A stretch of 64,000 bases of DNA from positions 477,124,573-477,188,572 of the forward strand of contig NC_081409.1 of assembly GCF_030272615.1 (NCBI RefSeq). The letters run 5' to 3'. Positions within the stretch are counted from its first letter, which is position 1; each line of letters starts with the position of its first letter. The notes under the pieces were generated by a model that saw only the letters and a program-made list of their open reading frames with translations, made no database searches and was not told the origin of the DNA. Source of the stretch: Cryptomeria japonica (Eukaryota > Streptophyta > Pinopsida > Cupressales > Cupressaceae). The position numbers and the translations under genes are program-made. This document shows, in pieces, positions 34,201 to 44,282 of the stretch.

Positions 34201-35437
34201 ATAAATATAATATTTATCTACCTCCCACCATTCGACCAATTAAATAAGGGGGTAGGTAGGTTTAATAAAAAATCAAATTAAGCAAAGGGTAAAAAGAGAC
34301 AAGTAATTAAATAATAGCTTGCAACCCCAAGATAGAATATTATTCACGAAAAAGAATATTATTTATTCATACAATAAATAATAAATCTTAACCACAACAT
34401 AAATTAAATAAATGACCATGCATAATTAATATTTATCCATTAATAAAATATTAATGCCTTGTTTAAATAAAATTAATTAATTAAATAATAATAATTAAAT
34501 AAATAACTATAAATAAATAATAATAATATATAATCCAAAAAGACATCATTAAAATAAAATAAATATAAAATCCAATAATAAATAAATAAATAAAATCCAT
34601 TTGAAAAAAATAAAATAATAAACAATAAATAATAATTAAGCTCTTATTAATCAATAAATCAAATATTGAATAAATATCAATCAAATAAATATTAAATGAT
34701 TAAACAATCACACATGTCTAGATATGAATAATCATGGACTCACATCACCTTACGCTGACAAAGGAAATGATCAACAACTCAAGACTCTAACATCAACTTG
34801 CATCATTGTGCAACTAACAAGGTATACAACTTAAACCTAGAGTGTGTGGGGGAAACTATGTCCTCTCTGACAACGTGCCATTGGGATAGAGACACGCTTG
34901 GACTTGTGAAGCCAGGTGGAGTCAATGTCTAGTTCCTGCAAACCTTCATACTAAACACAACATATATAATACATATACATCATAATAATCAAGCAAGTGA
35001 TAGAGAATCGCAACGTCATATCATGCTCGCCATAAGTGATATGACATCGTCTCTACTCATGAAGACAGTCACATCAAAACATCGCATAAAATCATGATCA
35101 TAAAATAGGGTGAGTACCATCATAACATCATAAGTCATATAGTCCAGATGAATAACAAACACATATAGATCCATCCATCATGGTGATTCTACGTGCTAAC
35201 ATCCACAAGAACCATCAAATTCCATAAGTCATATAGTATGTCTAGCATCATCAATCATATAAATATCCAAATATGATGAGTTATATCAAATAACATAAAT
35301 CCACATAGAGTAACTAGCATCATCGATACCATCTAAGATAGCAATAGAGTCATAAAAATCCATCTAAGCATCCACCATATTTCTAAATAGGTCTATCAAT
35401 ATGTAAATTAAAATGCAAGTCTAGGAGGGATACTACA
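31262..35437 (-). mobile_element. T1 5' LTR, 4.2 kb
   Basis: Bounded by the primer site on the right-reading side and by the G2 gag on the other. The ends are TGTAATGC and TACTACA on the plus strand. No coding signal in 4176 bp. 34140-34700 is extremely AT-rich with many 'AATAAATAA' runs; the open frames there are base-composition artefacts. An LTR of this size is near the top of the range known for plant chromoviruses. Confidence 0.75.
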
Positions 35438-35442
35438 AGGTA

Positions 35443-36190
35443 GCCGATGAAAAAAGGGTGAAATTTGCAAAAACAAAGTTGAAAGGCCCTGCCTTAACTG
35501 GATAGAATTATGTGCAGGAAGAGAGAATGAAGAAGGGCAAGTCAAAAATCAATTCATGGGATAGTATGGTGGCTAAATTTAAGAGCCAATTTCTACCCAG
35601 TGATTATGAAATTCAAACATTTAGGCTACTTCAAAACCTTAAACAAAAGGAGATGGATGTCATGGATTATACTAAGGAGTTTCATAAGTTAAGTATTAGG
35701 GAAGGTCTTGTTGAGGATGAGGTGGATAAAGTGGCTAGATGCATGAATGGGTTGAGATTCAACCTCCAAGATGAATTAAGTTGGACCACTCCAACAATGT
35801 TAGAAGAGTGCTACCAATTGGCCATCAGAGCTGAAGAAAAGCTAAAGAAAAGGAAAGACAAACAAAATGGGGACAAAGACAACACTATTAGAGGAAGAGG
35901 TTCATTTTCTAATCCAAGGCAGTCATATGAAGGTCAAGAAGATACAACCAAAGTCCAAGAACAAGGGGCAGATCAGAGAGGTCGATTTATAGGAGGTAGA
36001 TTAGGCTTTAGAGACAGATTTGGAGGTCAAGGAAGAGGTTCTAATGCATTCACATGAAGGTTCTATCAATGCAACAAGTTTGGACATCAAGCATGGTGAT
36101 GTATGGAAGGAAAGGCTTCTACTTCACATGGAGGGGAAAGAAGAAATCAATTGGTGCAACAAGAAGACAATGAGAGTGTAAACTCTCAAT
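35443..36190 (+). pseudogene. G2 gag, C-terminal part
   Basis: Resumes after the T1 insertion as 'RVKFAKTKLKGPAL'. One stop in the next line is followed by the open frame 35512-36057 with 'SQFLPSDYEIQTFRLLQNLK' and 'YTKEFHKLS', the capsid C-terminal region of gypsy gag. A basic R/G-rich tail comes before the zinc knuckle near 36062-36104. The knuckle has F for the first C and a TGA, where G3 keeps CHQCNKFGHQSWQC. Broken. Confidence 0.8.
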
Positions 36191-36225
36191 CATAACATGC
36201 TGCTCTAAAATTTGGTAAATCACTA

Positions 36226-36864
36226 ATGGTAAGAAGAACTCTCATCAAAGTATCAATAGGCAAGGAGCCACCACAAAGGAAGACTCTTTTCAAAACAACT
36301 TTTAAGTGCATATGTAAGGTATATAAGGTTGTAATTGATTTAGGAAGTACAAACAATATTGTTTCAGTTAAGATGGTTGAAAAACTTAAGTTACCTAAGA
36401 TACCACTTACTACTCCTTACAATGTCTCTTGGTTGAATGAGGGTCAATATGTTTTGGTGAATGAACAAATTTGGATGGAGTTCAATATAGGAAGGTATAA
36501 GGACAAATTTTTTATTGACATATTACCTATGGATGTATGCCATTTGTTACTAGGGAGACCTTGGCAATTTGATAGGTATGCTATGTATGATGGAAGGAGG
36601 ATTACTTATGAGATAGACAAAGATGGAGTCTCCTATACCTTGACACCATTGAAAGAGGAAGAAAAAGGAAAAACTAAAGGGTCTAATGTAATGATGGTAG
36701 GTAGAAAGGAGTTTATAAAGGTAGAGGAAGAGAAGCACATGGACCTTGCAGCCACTACTAAACTTGGAGATGTTATGACAATAGTGTTGAAGAATTCTTT
36801 TATTTTGGAGGGAAATGATTATTGTGTTGGTGTTAATATTTGTTGCATTAAAGGTCAAGGATGA
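36226..36864 (+). pseudogene. G2 retroviral-type aspartic protease
   Basis: 212 codons, MVRRTLIKVSIGKEPPQRKT onward. The protease core should read DSGST near 'VVIDLGSTNNIVS' but has D-L-G. The flap and second half are visible ('LPMDVCHLLLGRPWQFDR', a hallmark just before RT in gypsy pol). RT does not follow; the frame ends in K/E-rich sequence. G3 has the same layout at 61467-62018. A role in cutting its own Gag is inferred from the family. Confidence 0.75.
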
Positions 36865-37394
36865 ATTGATCTTTGAGATCCAAGGTTGGATTAATAATTA
36901 TGTTACCATGATGGTAGGAGAAGTGTTCCATTCATTGCTTTCACAATGGGATGTTGAACATTCTTTCACACCAGAGGTTAATAAACTTGAGCAAGAAGCT
37001 GACATAGGGGTACAACATGAGGTGGAAGAGGTGAGCAAAGAGGTAAAGGACAAGTTGTAAATGAATATAGACAAGTTCAAGCATACACCTAAAGAGAAGA
37101 AGAAGGAATTTCATTAGAAGGATGGAGGAGGTATAGTAGTAGGTAAAGATGTAGATTCAACAAGATTCTTAGGTGAATAACAAATCAAAGATCACCCATC
37201 AAGTGAAGAAACACATCCTCAAGTGAAGAAAAGGTCAAAGGCAAGGGATAGTGCCTATTTCCAGTATTGGATCATTGGAAGGGGTTTCCAAATGAAGATG
37301 TCACTCAGAGGTTAGAAAATGACAATATCAAACATAAATCTACTGTCACGACACTGTCCTCAAGGGGACTTGAGTTCATTTTGCCCAGGGAGTA
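36865..37394 (+). pseudogene. G2 C-terminal region with chromodomain remnant
   Basis: The frame 36815-37060 ('ALKVKDELIFEIQGW', then 'MVGEVFHSLLSQWDV') is shared with G3 but not recognised. Near 37255-37330 the codons read HWKGFP and EDVT after a one-base loss. The G3 counterpart reads YLVHWKGFPIEDVT, the core of the integrase-tail chromodomain of chromoviruses. The region ends at the PPT-like CCCAGGGAGTA before LTR C. RT, RNase H and the integrase core are absent. Confidence 0.6.
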
Positions 37395-38018
37395 TGGTGC
37401 AGTAGCACCCTACATTTAGTAGGTTCAAAATTAGAATTTTGGCTTTATTTGAGTTCTTAATATGTAATAAGGTCTAAGAAGACCATTTCAAATGTGTTGG
37501 TGTCTATTTTGGGTCAATAGGTGTTAATTTTGTCTACAAATGTAAGAAAATATTCAAGGTTGTTGAATGTTGTCAAGTCACACAAAGCGACTTTTTCTTT
37601 TGTTGCCAATGTGGGAAGGTGAACATTCATAACTTGAAAATTTGGGTGTAATAATTTGGGAATAGTTGGAAATGCCTTAAAAAGGCTTGGTAAGGTTAAA
37701 AACAAGTGGGGAGGTGGTTGGAGATGGTGATTGTTTAAAATATTGTAGTTGAAGTAATAAAACATCTTTGTTTTTTGCATTTTGAAATGTTTTCCTATGT
37801 TCTAGTGAATGGTACATACATGTATAGTCATTTCATGGTGTGAGACCAATTGGAAATTAAAGATAATTGAATCTAATTTTTTCTTCTTTTTGTTGCACTC
37901 AATTTCATTGTGTTTTGACGAAGTTATGTCCATTTTATTGCAAACATGTCTGAAACCCTAGTTAGGGTAATAGTGAGAAAACAAACCAATTTTTGAAGAG
38001 TTCCATACAAAGTTACAC
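37395..38018 (+). mobile_element. G-family LTR C, left part
   Basis: Starts TGGTGCAGTAGCACCC after a purine-rich tract. It is the 3' LTR of G2, interrupted at 38018 by the E1 composite and resumed at 53502. Confidence 0.8.
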
Positions 38019-38023
38019 CCCTA

Positions 38024-39237
38024 TGTTAAAAATAGCAAGAAGGAAAATTGAGAGGGGGGGTGAATCAGTTTTTACCAGATTAGATCAATTAAGCACATTC
38101 TCAGATCTGATCAACTGCAATAAAAAGAAAGATAACAACAATAATAACAACACACATAACACCAATAATCTGATTCTCAGAGTGATTCAATTTTACATAC
38201 CTCAGAGTATTCAGATTATTTTGATTCTTATGATCTTGAAGTCCTTCACCGACAACAACAATATCTAGATTAAATATCTCTACCAAATTAATTTGCTTCA
38301 GGATCTCAGTTTGTGAAGGCTTAGAAACAATATCTTGTTCATCAATATCATATCCACATACTCTGGTCTTCTTACCAAAACATTCATCAACTTTTACATT
38401 TGCTCTCTCAACTATCTTCTTCCATCTCTTATTATAGCACTAGTAGGCCTTTCTCTTAGTATGATATCCCAAAGAAGATTCCTTCATCACATCTTGCATC
38501 AAACTTTCCTATATCATCTCTTTTTATATAACATTTGCTTCCAAAAAATCTGAAATATCTAACTTTAGGAACATGACCGAAGCACCCAGTTGAATGTGTA
38601 AACAACAGTGCTAACAACTTCCTTCCAAAAGATTTGTGCAAAATTTACTTCAATCAACATCGTTCTAGCAACATCCAAGATTGTTTTATTCTTCCTTTCA
38701 ACAAATCCATTCTATTGAGGGGTTCTAGGAGCAGATAACTATATTCTAATTCCATTTCTCTCATAGAATGCATCAAACTCAATGTACGTGAATTCTCCTC
38801 CTCTTTTAGATCTCAGACACTTCAGCTTCAACCCTATCTCAGTGTCCACCTTTGCTTTTAATATCTTGAATTTATCCAATGCTTTTGATTTCTCCCTTAG
38901 AAAAGTCACCCACATCATTCTAGAGTAATCATCAATCAACAACATGAAATACCTGTCACCCTGCATGCTTCTCACTCTAGTAGGACCACACAAGTCAATA
39001 TGCATGAGATCTAAAAGTCCATTAGATGTATACAATTTTCTTTTAAATAATGTTCTTGTTTGCTTCCCCAACTGACATTCTTTACATACCGGAGCTCACC
39101 GAATAAAAAACCAGACTCTTCCAGCAACAGATAGACCAAAACCACAAATGTAGTCACCAGATAACCAAAACAATTCTTTGTAATACCAAAACATAAGAAT
39201 ATGTTGACATCAATGACAATAACAAATCCTAGCAGCA
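38024..39237 (-). mobile_element. E1 chimeric 3' LTR, main part
   Basis: Same architecture and junctions as the 5' LTR at 52227-53501. About 140 bp of LTR end (38024-38165, with GATTCACCCCCCCTCTCAA) come first. Then about 915 bp of pol sequence, in which 39071-38739 is integrase starting MGKQTRTLFKRKLYTSNG, then LTR start sequence. The integrase here is decayed: the second catalytic D reads K (LRSKRGGEF) and stops occur. It is interrupted by a LINE at 39238. Confidence 0.75.
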
Positions 39238-39239
39238 GT

Positions 39240-39606
39240 AGCCGAAGCCATGGCAGCCTATCATGGGATGATCCTTGCCAAGGAAGCCAAATGCACTAAA
39301 GTTTGGTGTGAAGGAGACTCCTTAAACATTATCAACTGTTTAAATATGAAATTCCCGTCATCTTGGTCTATTAGTAATTCTATTAAAGCTACTAGGAAAA
39401 TTAGCAAAGAGTTTGACATGTGTGTTTTTACACATGTTTACAGGGAGGCCAACTCTTGTGTTGACTAGGCTGCCAACCTGGCCTGCCAATCGGGAGACAT
39501 CATTACTAATTATGGTGAAATGGAGATTGCAAGTGAAATGAAATCCTTGCTCAATCAAGACCGAAGCTATACAAGGCAACGTGGTACTTTTAATCATTAT
39601 TTCTAA
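39240..39606 (+). pseudogene. RNase H domain of LINE-like element, 5' truncated
   Basis: Reads 'AAYHGMILAKEAKCTKVW', then 'EGDSLNIINCL' and 'HVYREANSCVD', followed by TAG where W is expected, then 'AANLACQSGD'. This is the second half of the plant LINE-type RNase H, with the D of EGDS and the final D visible; the first catalytic D and E are lost with the truncation. It ends at a stop near 39606. Confidence 0.65.
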
Positions 39607-39968
39607 TGACCTTTCTGCCTTTTTCGATGCACGACTCATTTGAAGATAATGAACTTTTAAATAGGTGCCTTATCATAATTACTTGGCACGGATTCTAGGC
39701 GCTCTTACAGAATAACCACAGAAACCAGAGGGGAAGTGATCAAATCAAGAGAAGGAATTGCAAGGAAGGAGCTGGAAAAATGGGAGGTAACAAGAAGAGA
39801 TTTGAACCTGCTTCCTGCTCAGACTGGAGAAAGAATGAAGAAGTCTAGGATATCCTCCAACAGGGAGGAATGAATGTTTTCATGGAATGACTAAGTGGGA
39901 AAGACCCCACAATTACTTCTTACTTCATCAAGAACTAGAAAAATGGAAAAATTCTGATTGGTTCACAG

Positions 39969-41384
39969 ATGATGAATGCCGATGAAGAGGTTATTGCCGA
40001 GGCCACGGGGATGTCTACTGAGGGTATGAAATTTTACAAGGATAGAGGAATATCTATCAAAGCTGTAGACAAGTTTCCAGTTATGGATGGAGAGAGGCAG
40101 AAGATGATCAAAATTGACAATTCCTACCACTCCCTGAAGAGAATTTGTAGGCCTTGGAGGTTTGTTCTTTTCATTTCTATTGAATACGTTACCTTGGACG
40201 GTAGGTTTACCAGGGCCTACGGGCATCACTTCATTCTTCTTAATCATTTTCGTCATGGAGAAATGGTTAGCCTTCCCTATTACCTTGCCTGTTCTATAGA
40301 TCATACTATAAAGGAAATCCAGAGGGATCCTAAAGGTGATCATGCCCTCCACCAGGGGCTTATGGTCCTGGTTTATAAAATGCTAAAGGGGAAGTGCATT
40401 GAAAAGCCTATCAAAGGCAAATATGCTAGAGATGAAACTACAAAAAGTAAGGATAGTGGTTTTAATTTTGACTCAGATACCGAGGGAGAGTCGGAGGAAA
40501 CTAGCAAGAAAGGGAGGATTAGGGCCAAGAAGAGGAGGATTATTGTGGACTCTGATACATCGGACTCTGCAACTGAATCCCTTGAGGAAAAATCTGCTAA
40601 AAAAAGGAAAGGGAAAACCACTGGAAAGAAGGCTCAGAAAAAGAACATTAAAAAGGGGAGCAATTCCGATTTCAATCATGTTCAAATTGAATTGGAAGAG
40701 GAGGCTGAAGAAAAAAAGGTGGTTGATAGTTAGGATAAAGAAGGGTAGGGTAACCCGGTGATGGATAATTTGGAGACCGTGAATACCACAAATCCGCATA
40801 AGGAGGAAAAAGGGGATAAAAGTGAAAATGGTGACAAAGACACTGTTAAGGCCTTCTATGAGACCATCGCTACTATGGTGAAGGATGTTAACAGTTTGAA
40901 AACCGATACACAGGCCATTGCAAGAATTACAGCTGGTGACAAGCCCTTGGCAGAACATGTTAAAGAACTAGTGGTTGTTCTGCATAATGCACAAGCTATT
41001 GAATGTATGGTTGGAAAAATTATGGCAATGGAGAAAAAGGTCAACTAGATGGGAGATCCTAAAGAAATGGAAAACAAAATGAAAGATTTCAGCACCAGAA
41101 TTGACAAGCTGGAGCTCAATGTAAAGAAGATTGCCGACCAAAATTTCCAAATCCTCAAATCCTCGGTGGACAACATGAACATCCTTATTAACAGGTTCGA
41201 GAATGATGCAGAAAAGGATGGTGATAAAGAGTAGTCGAACAAGAAAGGGCATGAAAGGAGGACCAGAGCTAACAGAAAGAAAAAAGGCAACATCAAAGGT
41301 CGCGAGCTGGAGGATTTGAAGACCTCAACGAACAACATGAAACAAATGGTTGTTCATGCTGAGGAAATTATGAATAGTATTTAG
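39969..41384 (+). pseudogene. Unknown 471-codon charged ORF downstream of RNase H
   Basis: One reading frame from 39969 to a terminal TAG at 41382-41384, broken only by TAG codons at 40731, 40746, 41046 and 41232. Residues 1-140 are globular ('EEVIAEATGMSTEGMKFYKD', 'RPWRFVLFISIEYVTLDGRF', 'YGHHFILLNHFRHGEMVSLP'). They resemble, from memory, a domain seen in uncharacterised plant transposon-associated proteins. Residues 150-260 are K/E/S-rich; the rest is K/E-rich, probable coiled coil. No enzyme motif. A LINE 3' ORF, a captured host gene or a separate older insertion are all possible. Confidence 0.5.
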
Positions 41385-41602
41385 CTTATGTTGTTGTCCA
41401 TAGTTAGGTCTCTTTGCTGTCTTTATGCTTTCCTTTTGTTGTCTGTACCGAGATACTTTATTATGTAATGTTGTGTTAAGTTGATCCCTTTTGGTGGGTT
41501 CATTTTGTTTTTTGAAGTGACCAGGCACTTTTTTTACCAGTTCTTTCTCCTGGTTTGTACAAGGTTTGGGTACCTTTCAAATACCTGCTTTTACTTAATC
41601 AA

Positions 41603-41632
41603 AACATATCCTAGCAGCAAAAATGTCCAACA
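41603..41632 (-). mobile_element. E1 3' LTR, first 30 bp
   Basis: On the minus strand TGTTGGACATTTTTGCTGCT is the LTR start, preceded by the PPT. It is separated from the rest of the LTR by the LINE. Confidence 0.75.
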
Positions 41633-41849
41633 ATCTTCCCGTTTGGCATTGATGGCAACATATAAATGTGAAAAATAATCAATGCAAAGGAATATATCAA
41701 CATTACAAAAATCCAAAGGGCTCCCCCTAAGATCATGCACAACTCACTAACAACTCTAGCTGAGTAGCAACATCAACTCATTAACCGGGATAAAGAGATA
41801 AGACTGTAAAGTCCACCAGATTGATGCATCTCAATGCACCTAGTTCTCA
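41633..41849 (-). promoter_or_regulatory. E1 PPT and 3' untranslated region
   Basis: Minus strand CCAAACGGGAAGAT ends at the LTR start; two changes from the family CCAAAGGGGGAGAT. A second purine block (AGGGGGAGCCC on the minus strand) lies near 41720. Both are kept at 45456-45800 in the other pol copy. Confidence 0.6.
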
Positions 41850-43566
41850 TCAGGAGGGGCAACGACCCCTAATTTGTCTCTCAAATGTATATGTAGGAAA
41901 AGGCTTAATGAAAATATCTACAATGTGATCTTTTGTACATGCATACTCTAGATTTACCTCTTCGTCACTAACTTTCTCCCTCAAGAAATGATACTTAATT
42001 GATATATGCTTAGTTTTAGAATACAATACCAGATTCTTGGAAATATTAATAGCACTTGAATTGTCACAGTAAATAATAGTAGGCTCATCATACACAACTC
42101 TAATGTCTTTCAGCATGTGTTTCATCCAAACTAACTGAGTATAATTTATAGCAGCAACAATGTATTCAGCTTCAACAATAGATAAAGATATAGCACCTTG
42201 TTTCTTGCTCGCCCATGACACCAAATTCTTCCCCAAAAAGAAAGCTCCATTGGTAGTGCTCTTCTGGTCATCTACATCACCTTCCCAATCAACATTAGTA
42301 TAGGCAGAAAGCATAAAATCATCATTCTTCAGATACCACAACCCATAATCAACAGTTCCCTTCAAGTATCTGAAAATTCTTTTAACAACAGTAACATGAG
42401 TCTCTTCAAGGTCATCTTGAAATCTAAAAAAAACCACACAACATGCATAATATCTGGTCTAGTTTGAGTCAAGTACAATAGTCTACCAACCATAGATCCA
42501 TACAGGGTCTGATCCACTTTCTTAGATTCATCATTCTTAGATAACTTGCATCCAGTCACCATAGGAGTTCCAACAGGTTTAGTATTAGCTAACCCAAATT
42601 TCTTCAACAATTCCTTCACATACTTAGATTGAGAAATGAAAATACCTTTACTGATCTAAGTAATCTGCAACCCTGAGAAGAATTTCATCTCATCTATCAT
42701 AGACATCTCAAATTCCTTTTTCTTTTCATCAGCAAACTTCATACTCAAATCATCATCTTCTCAAAAAATAATATCCACAAATTCTTCAACAATCAAAATG
42801 TTATCGTTCTCAACCTTAAAGTATAAGTTATTATTAGCAGTACCTTTACAAAATGCCATACTCATCAAATACTTATCTAATCTTTCATACTAGGCTCTAG
42901 GGTCTTTCTTTAGTCCATATCGTGCTTTCTTCAATCTTCATACCATGTCTCCTTCATTTGATAAAGAAAATACTTCCAGTTGCTCAATTTAAAATTCCTC
43001 CCCAAGATCACCATTTAAAAAGGCTGACTTAACATCCATCTGATAAACCTTGAAATTCTTATAAGTAGCATATGCAAGCAGAAATCTAACAACTTCAATT
43101 CTAGCAATGGGAGCAAAAGTTTCTTCATAATCAATACCTTCCATCTGATAGGAATCCCTTACATACCAACCTTGCTTTGTTTCTTACCACTTCACCAACT
43201 TCATTCAGTTTATTCTGAAACACCCATTTAGTGCCAATCACATTTTTGTCTTTAGGTCTCGGAACAAGCTCCCAAGTGTTATTATTTTCAATCTAATTCA
43301 ACTCCTCCTCCATAGCTTTTATCCAATTCTCATCCTTACATGCTTCAACAACATCTTTATCCTCAATCTTAGAAATAAAACGTATCTCTTTAGCAACATG
43401 TCTTATCCTAGTCATCAATCGCATATCCGCATGCTCTAATCTTCTTAGCAAAACAATCATCAGCTTTTACATTTTCACTCTCAACTATCTTCTTTAGTCT
43501 CTTATTATATCACCGATAGGCCTTTCTCTTAGAGGAATATCCTAAGAATATTCCTTCACCAATCTC
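41850..43566 (-). pseudogene. E1 copia reverse transcriptase and RNase H
   Basis: From 43566 the minus strand reads the integrase-to-RT linker ('GIFLGYS', 'KKIVESENVK'), then RT with many stops. RNase H is mostly open at 42437-41850 ('YLKGTVDYGLWYLKNDDFML', 'SKKQGAISLS', 'YCDNSSAINISKN', 'TKHISIKYHFLRE'). The RT active-site motif, normally F/YVDD, reads FVDI. It duplicates the E2 pol segment at 45806-49400. Upstream of 43566 it is joined directly to LTR sequence, so it has no integrase core or gag of its own. Confidence 0.8.
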
Positions 43567-44282
43567 TTCTCAACACACGACACTGAAAGATGAATTCAAT
43601 TGCTCACACATCCACCACTCTTTGATAATGTAGAATCAACACCTATGACCCAAATTACATGAATATTATACCCATTTATATAGATCATCAACCTTGACTA
43701 CAAGGTTGGCCAAACCCATAACACCTAATTATAAAATAACATCACATGATACATAAATCAACCACCAGACTAATACAAGTCCATAGACCTAAATCAACTC
43801 CTCAAACATGCATCATCACCAGAAATGTCACCAAGATCATCCACAACACATTACACCACCAAGAATACCGCATAACATGAAGAATATCACCAGACCATGA
43901 AGATCATCAAGAATTCACACAATAATCAATGCAAACCACCAAGACAAATAGGACATGATTAGGAAACACCAACAAGAACATTAGAACCATCCGCAATAGC
44001 TACACCAACACCACTTATGCAAATCTTCATCAATCAACATGCTAACGTTCAAGAACACTCAACAAAAACATCTTGGATAAGAAAGATAACTTTCAAAGAA
44101 CCAAATCACGAGCCACTTTAAATGAAGATACATACGAACATCAAAAACATTCTCCCAAATCTACAACACAAGATATGATCATACCAGAGCTCACTGGATA
44201 AAAAACTAGACTCTGCCAACCACTGAACAGAAAGACCAAAACCATAAATGTAGTCACTGCATCACCAAAAAAATTCTTTGCA
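43567..44282 (-). mobile_element. Copia LTR fragment (E2 side) fused to E1 pol
   Basis: The reverse strand aligns with E4 LTR bases about 19750-20480, including 'CAGTGGTTGGCAGAGTCT' and 'GTGGTGTTGGTGTAGCT'. It ends at GAGATTGGTG, where pol begins (AAGGAATATTCTTAGG). The junction shares TGAAGGA-like sequence, as in template switching. The remaining LTR 3' end and primer site are absent. Confidence 0.65.

Larger units (their letters stand above)
18920..35437 (-). mobile_element. Tekay-like gypsy element T1, with nested insertions
   Basis: Outer ends are TGTAACGCC at 18920 and TACTACA at 35437. They are flanked by ATGTA (18915-18919) and AGGTA (35438-35442), a target duplication with one change, and the interrupted G2 gag joins up across it. 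The 5' LTR (minus strand) is 31262-35437, followed by a primer site and gag. The 3' LTR starts at 18920 but is broken by copia E4 at 19687, and its remainder is not found. Large LTRs starting TGTAACGCC and a Met-type primer site fit the Tekay/Del chromovirus group; this is inference, since pol is missing. Confidence 0.65.
39238..41602 (+). mobile_element. 5'-truncated LINE-like insertion, 17-bp TSD
   Basis: AACAAATCCTAGCAGCA (39221-39237) recurs as AACATATCCTAGCAGCA (41603-41619), a long duplication typical of target-primed insertion. The insert starts inside an RNase H domain, as 5'-truncated LINEs do, and ends TTACTTAATCAA without a long poly(A). It splits the E1 3' LTR 30 bp from its end. 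Confidence 0.7.

Noticed and set aside
34481-34684. Membrane-protein-like frame on the minus strand
   Set aside because: Product of A/T-only repeats in the T1 LTR.
36550-36858. Minus-strand frame opposite the protease
   Set aside because: Shadow of the G2 protease; the same artefact appears at 61788-61991 opposite G3.
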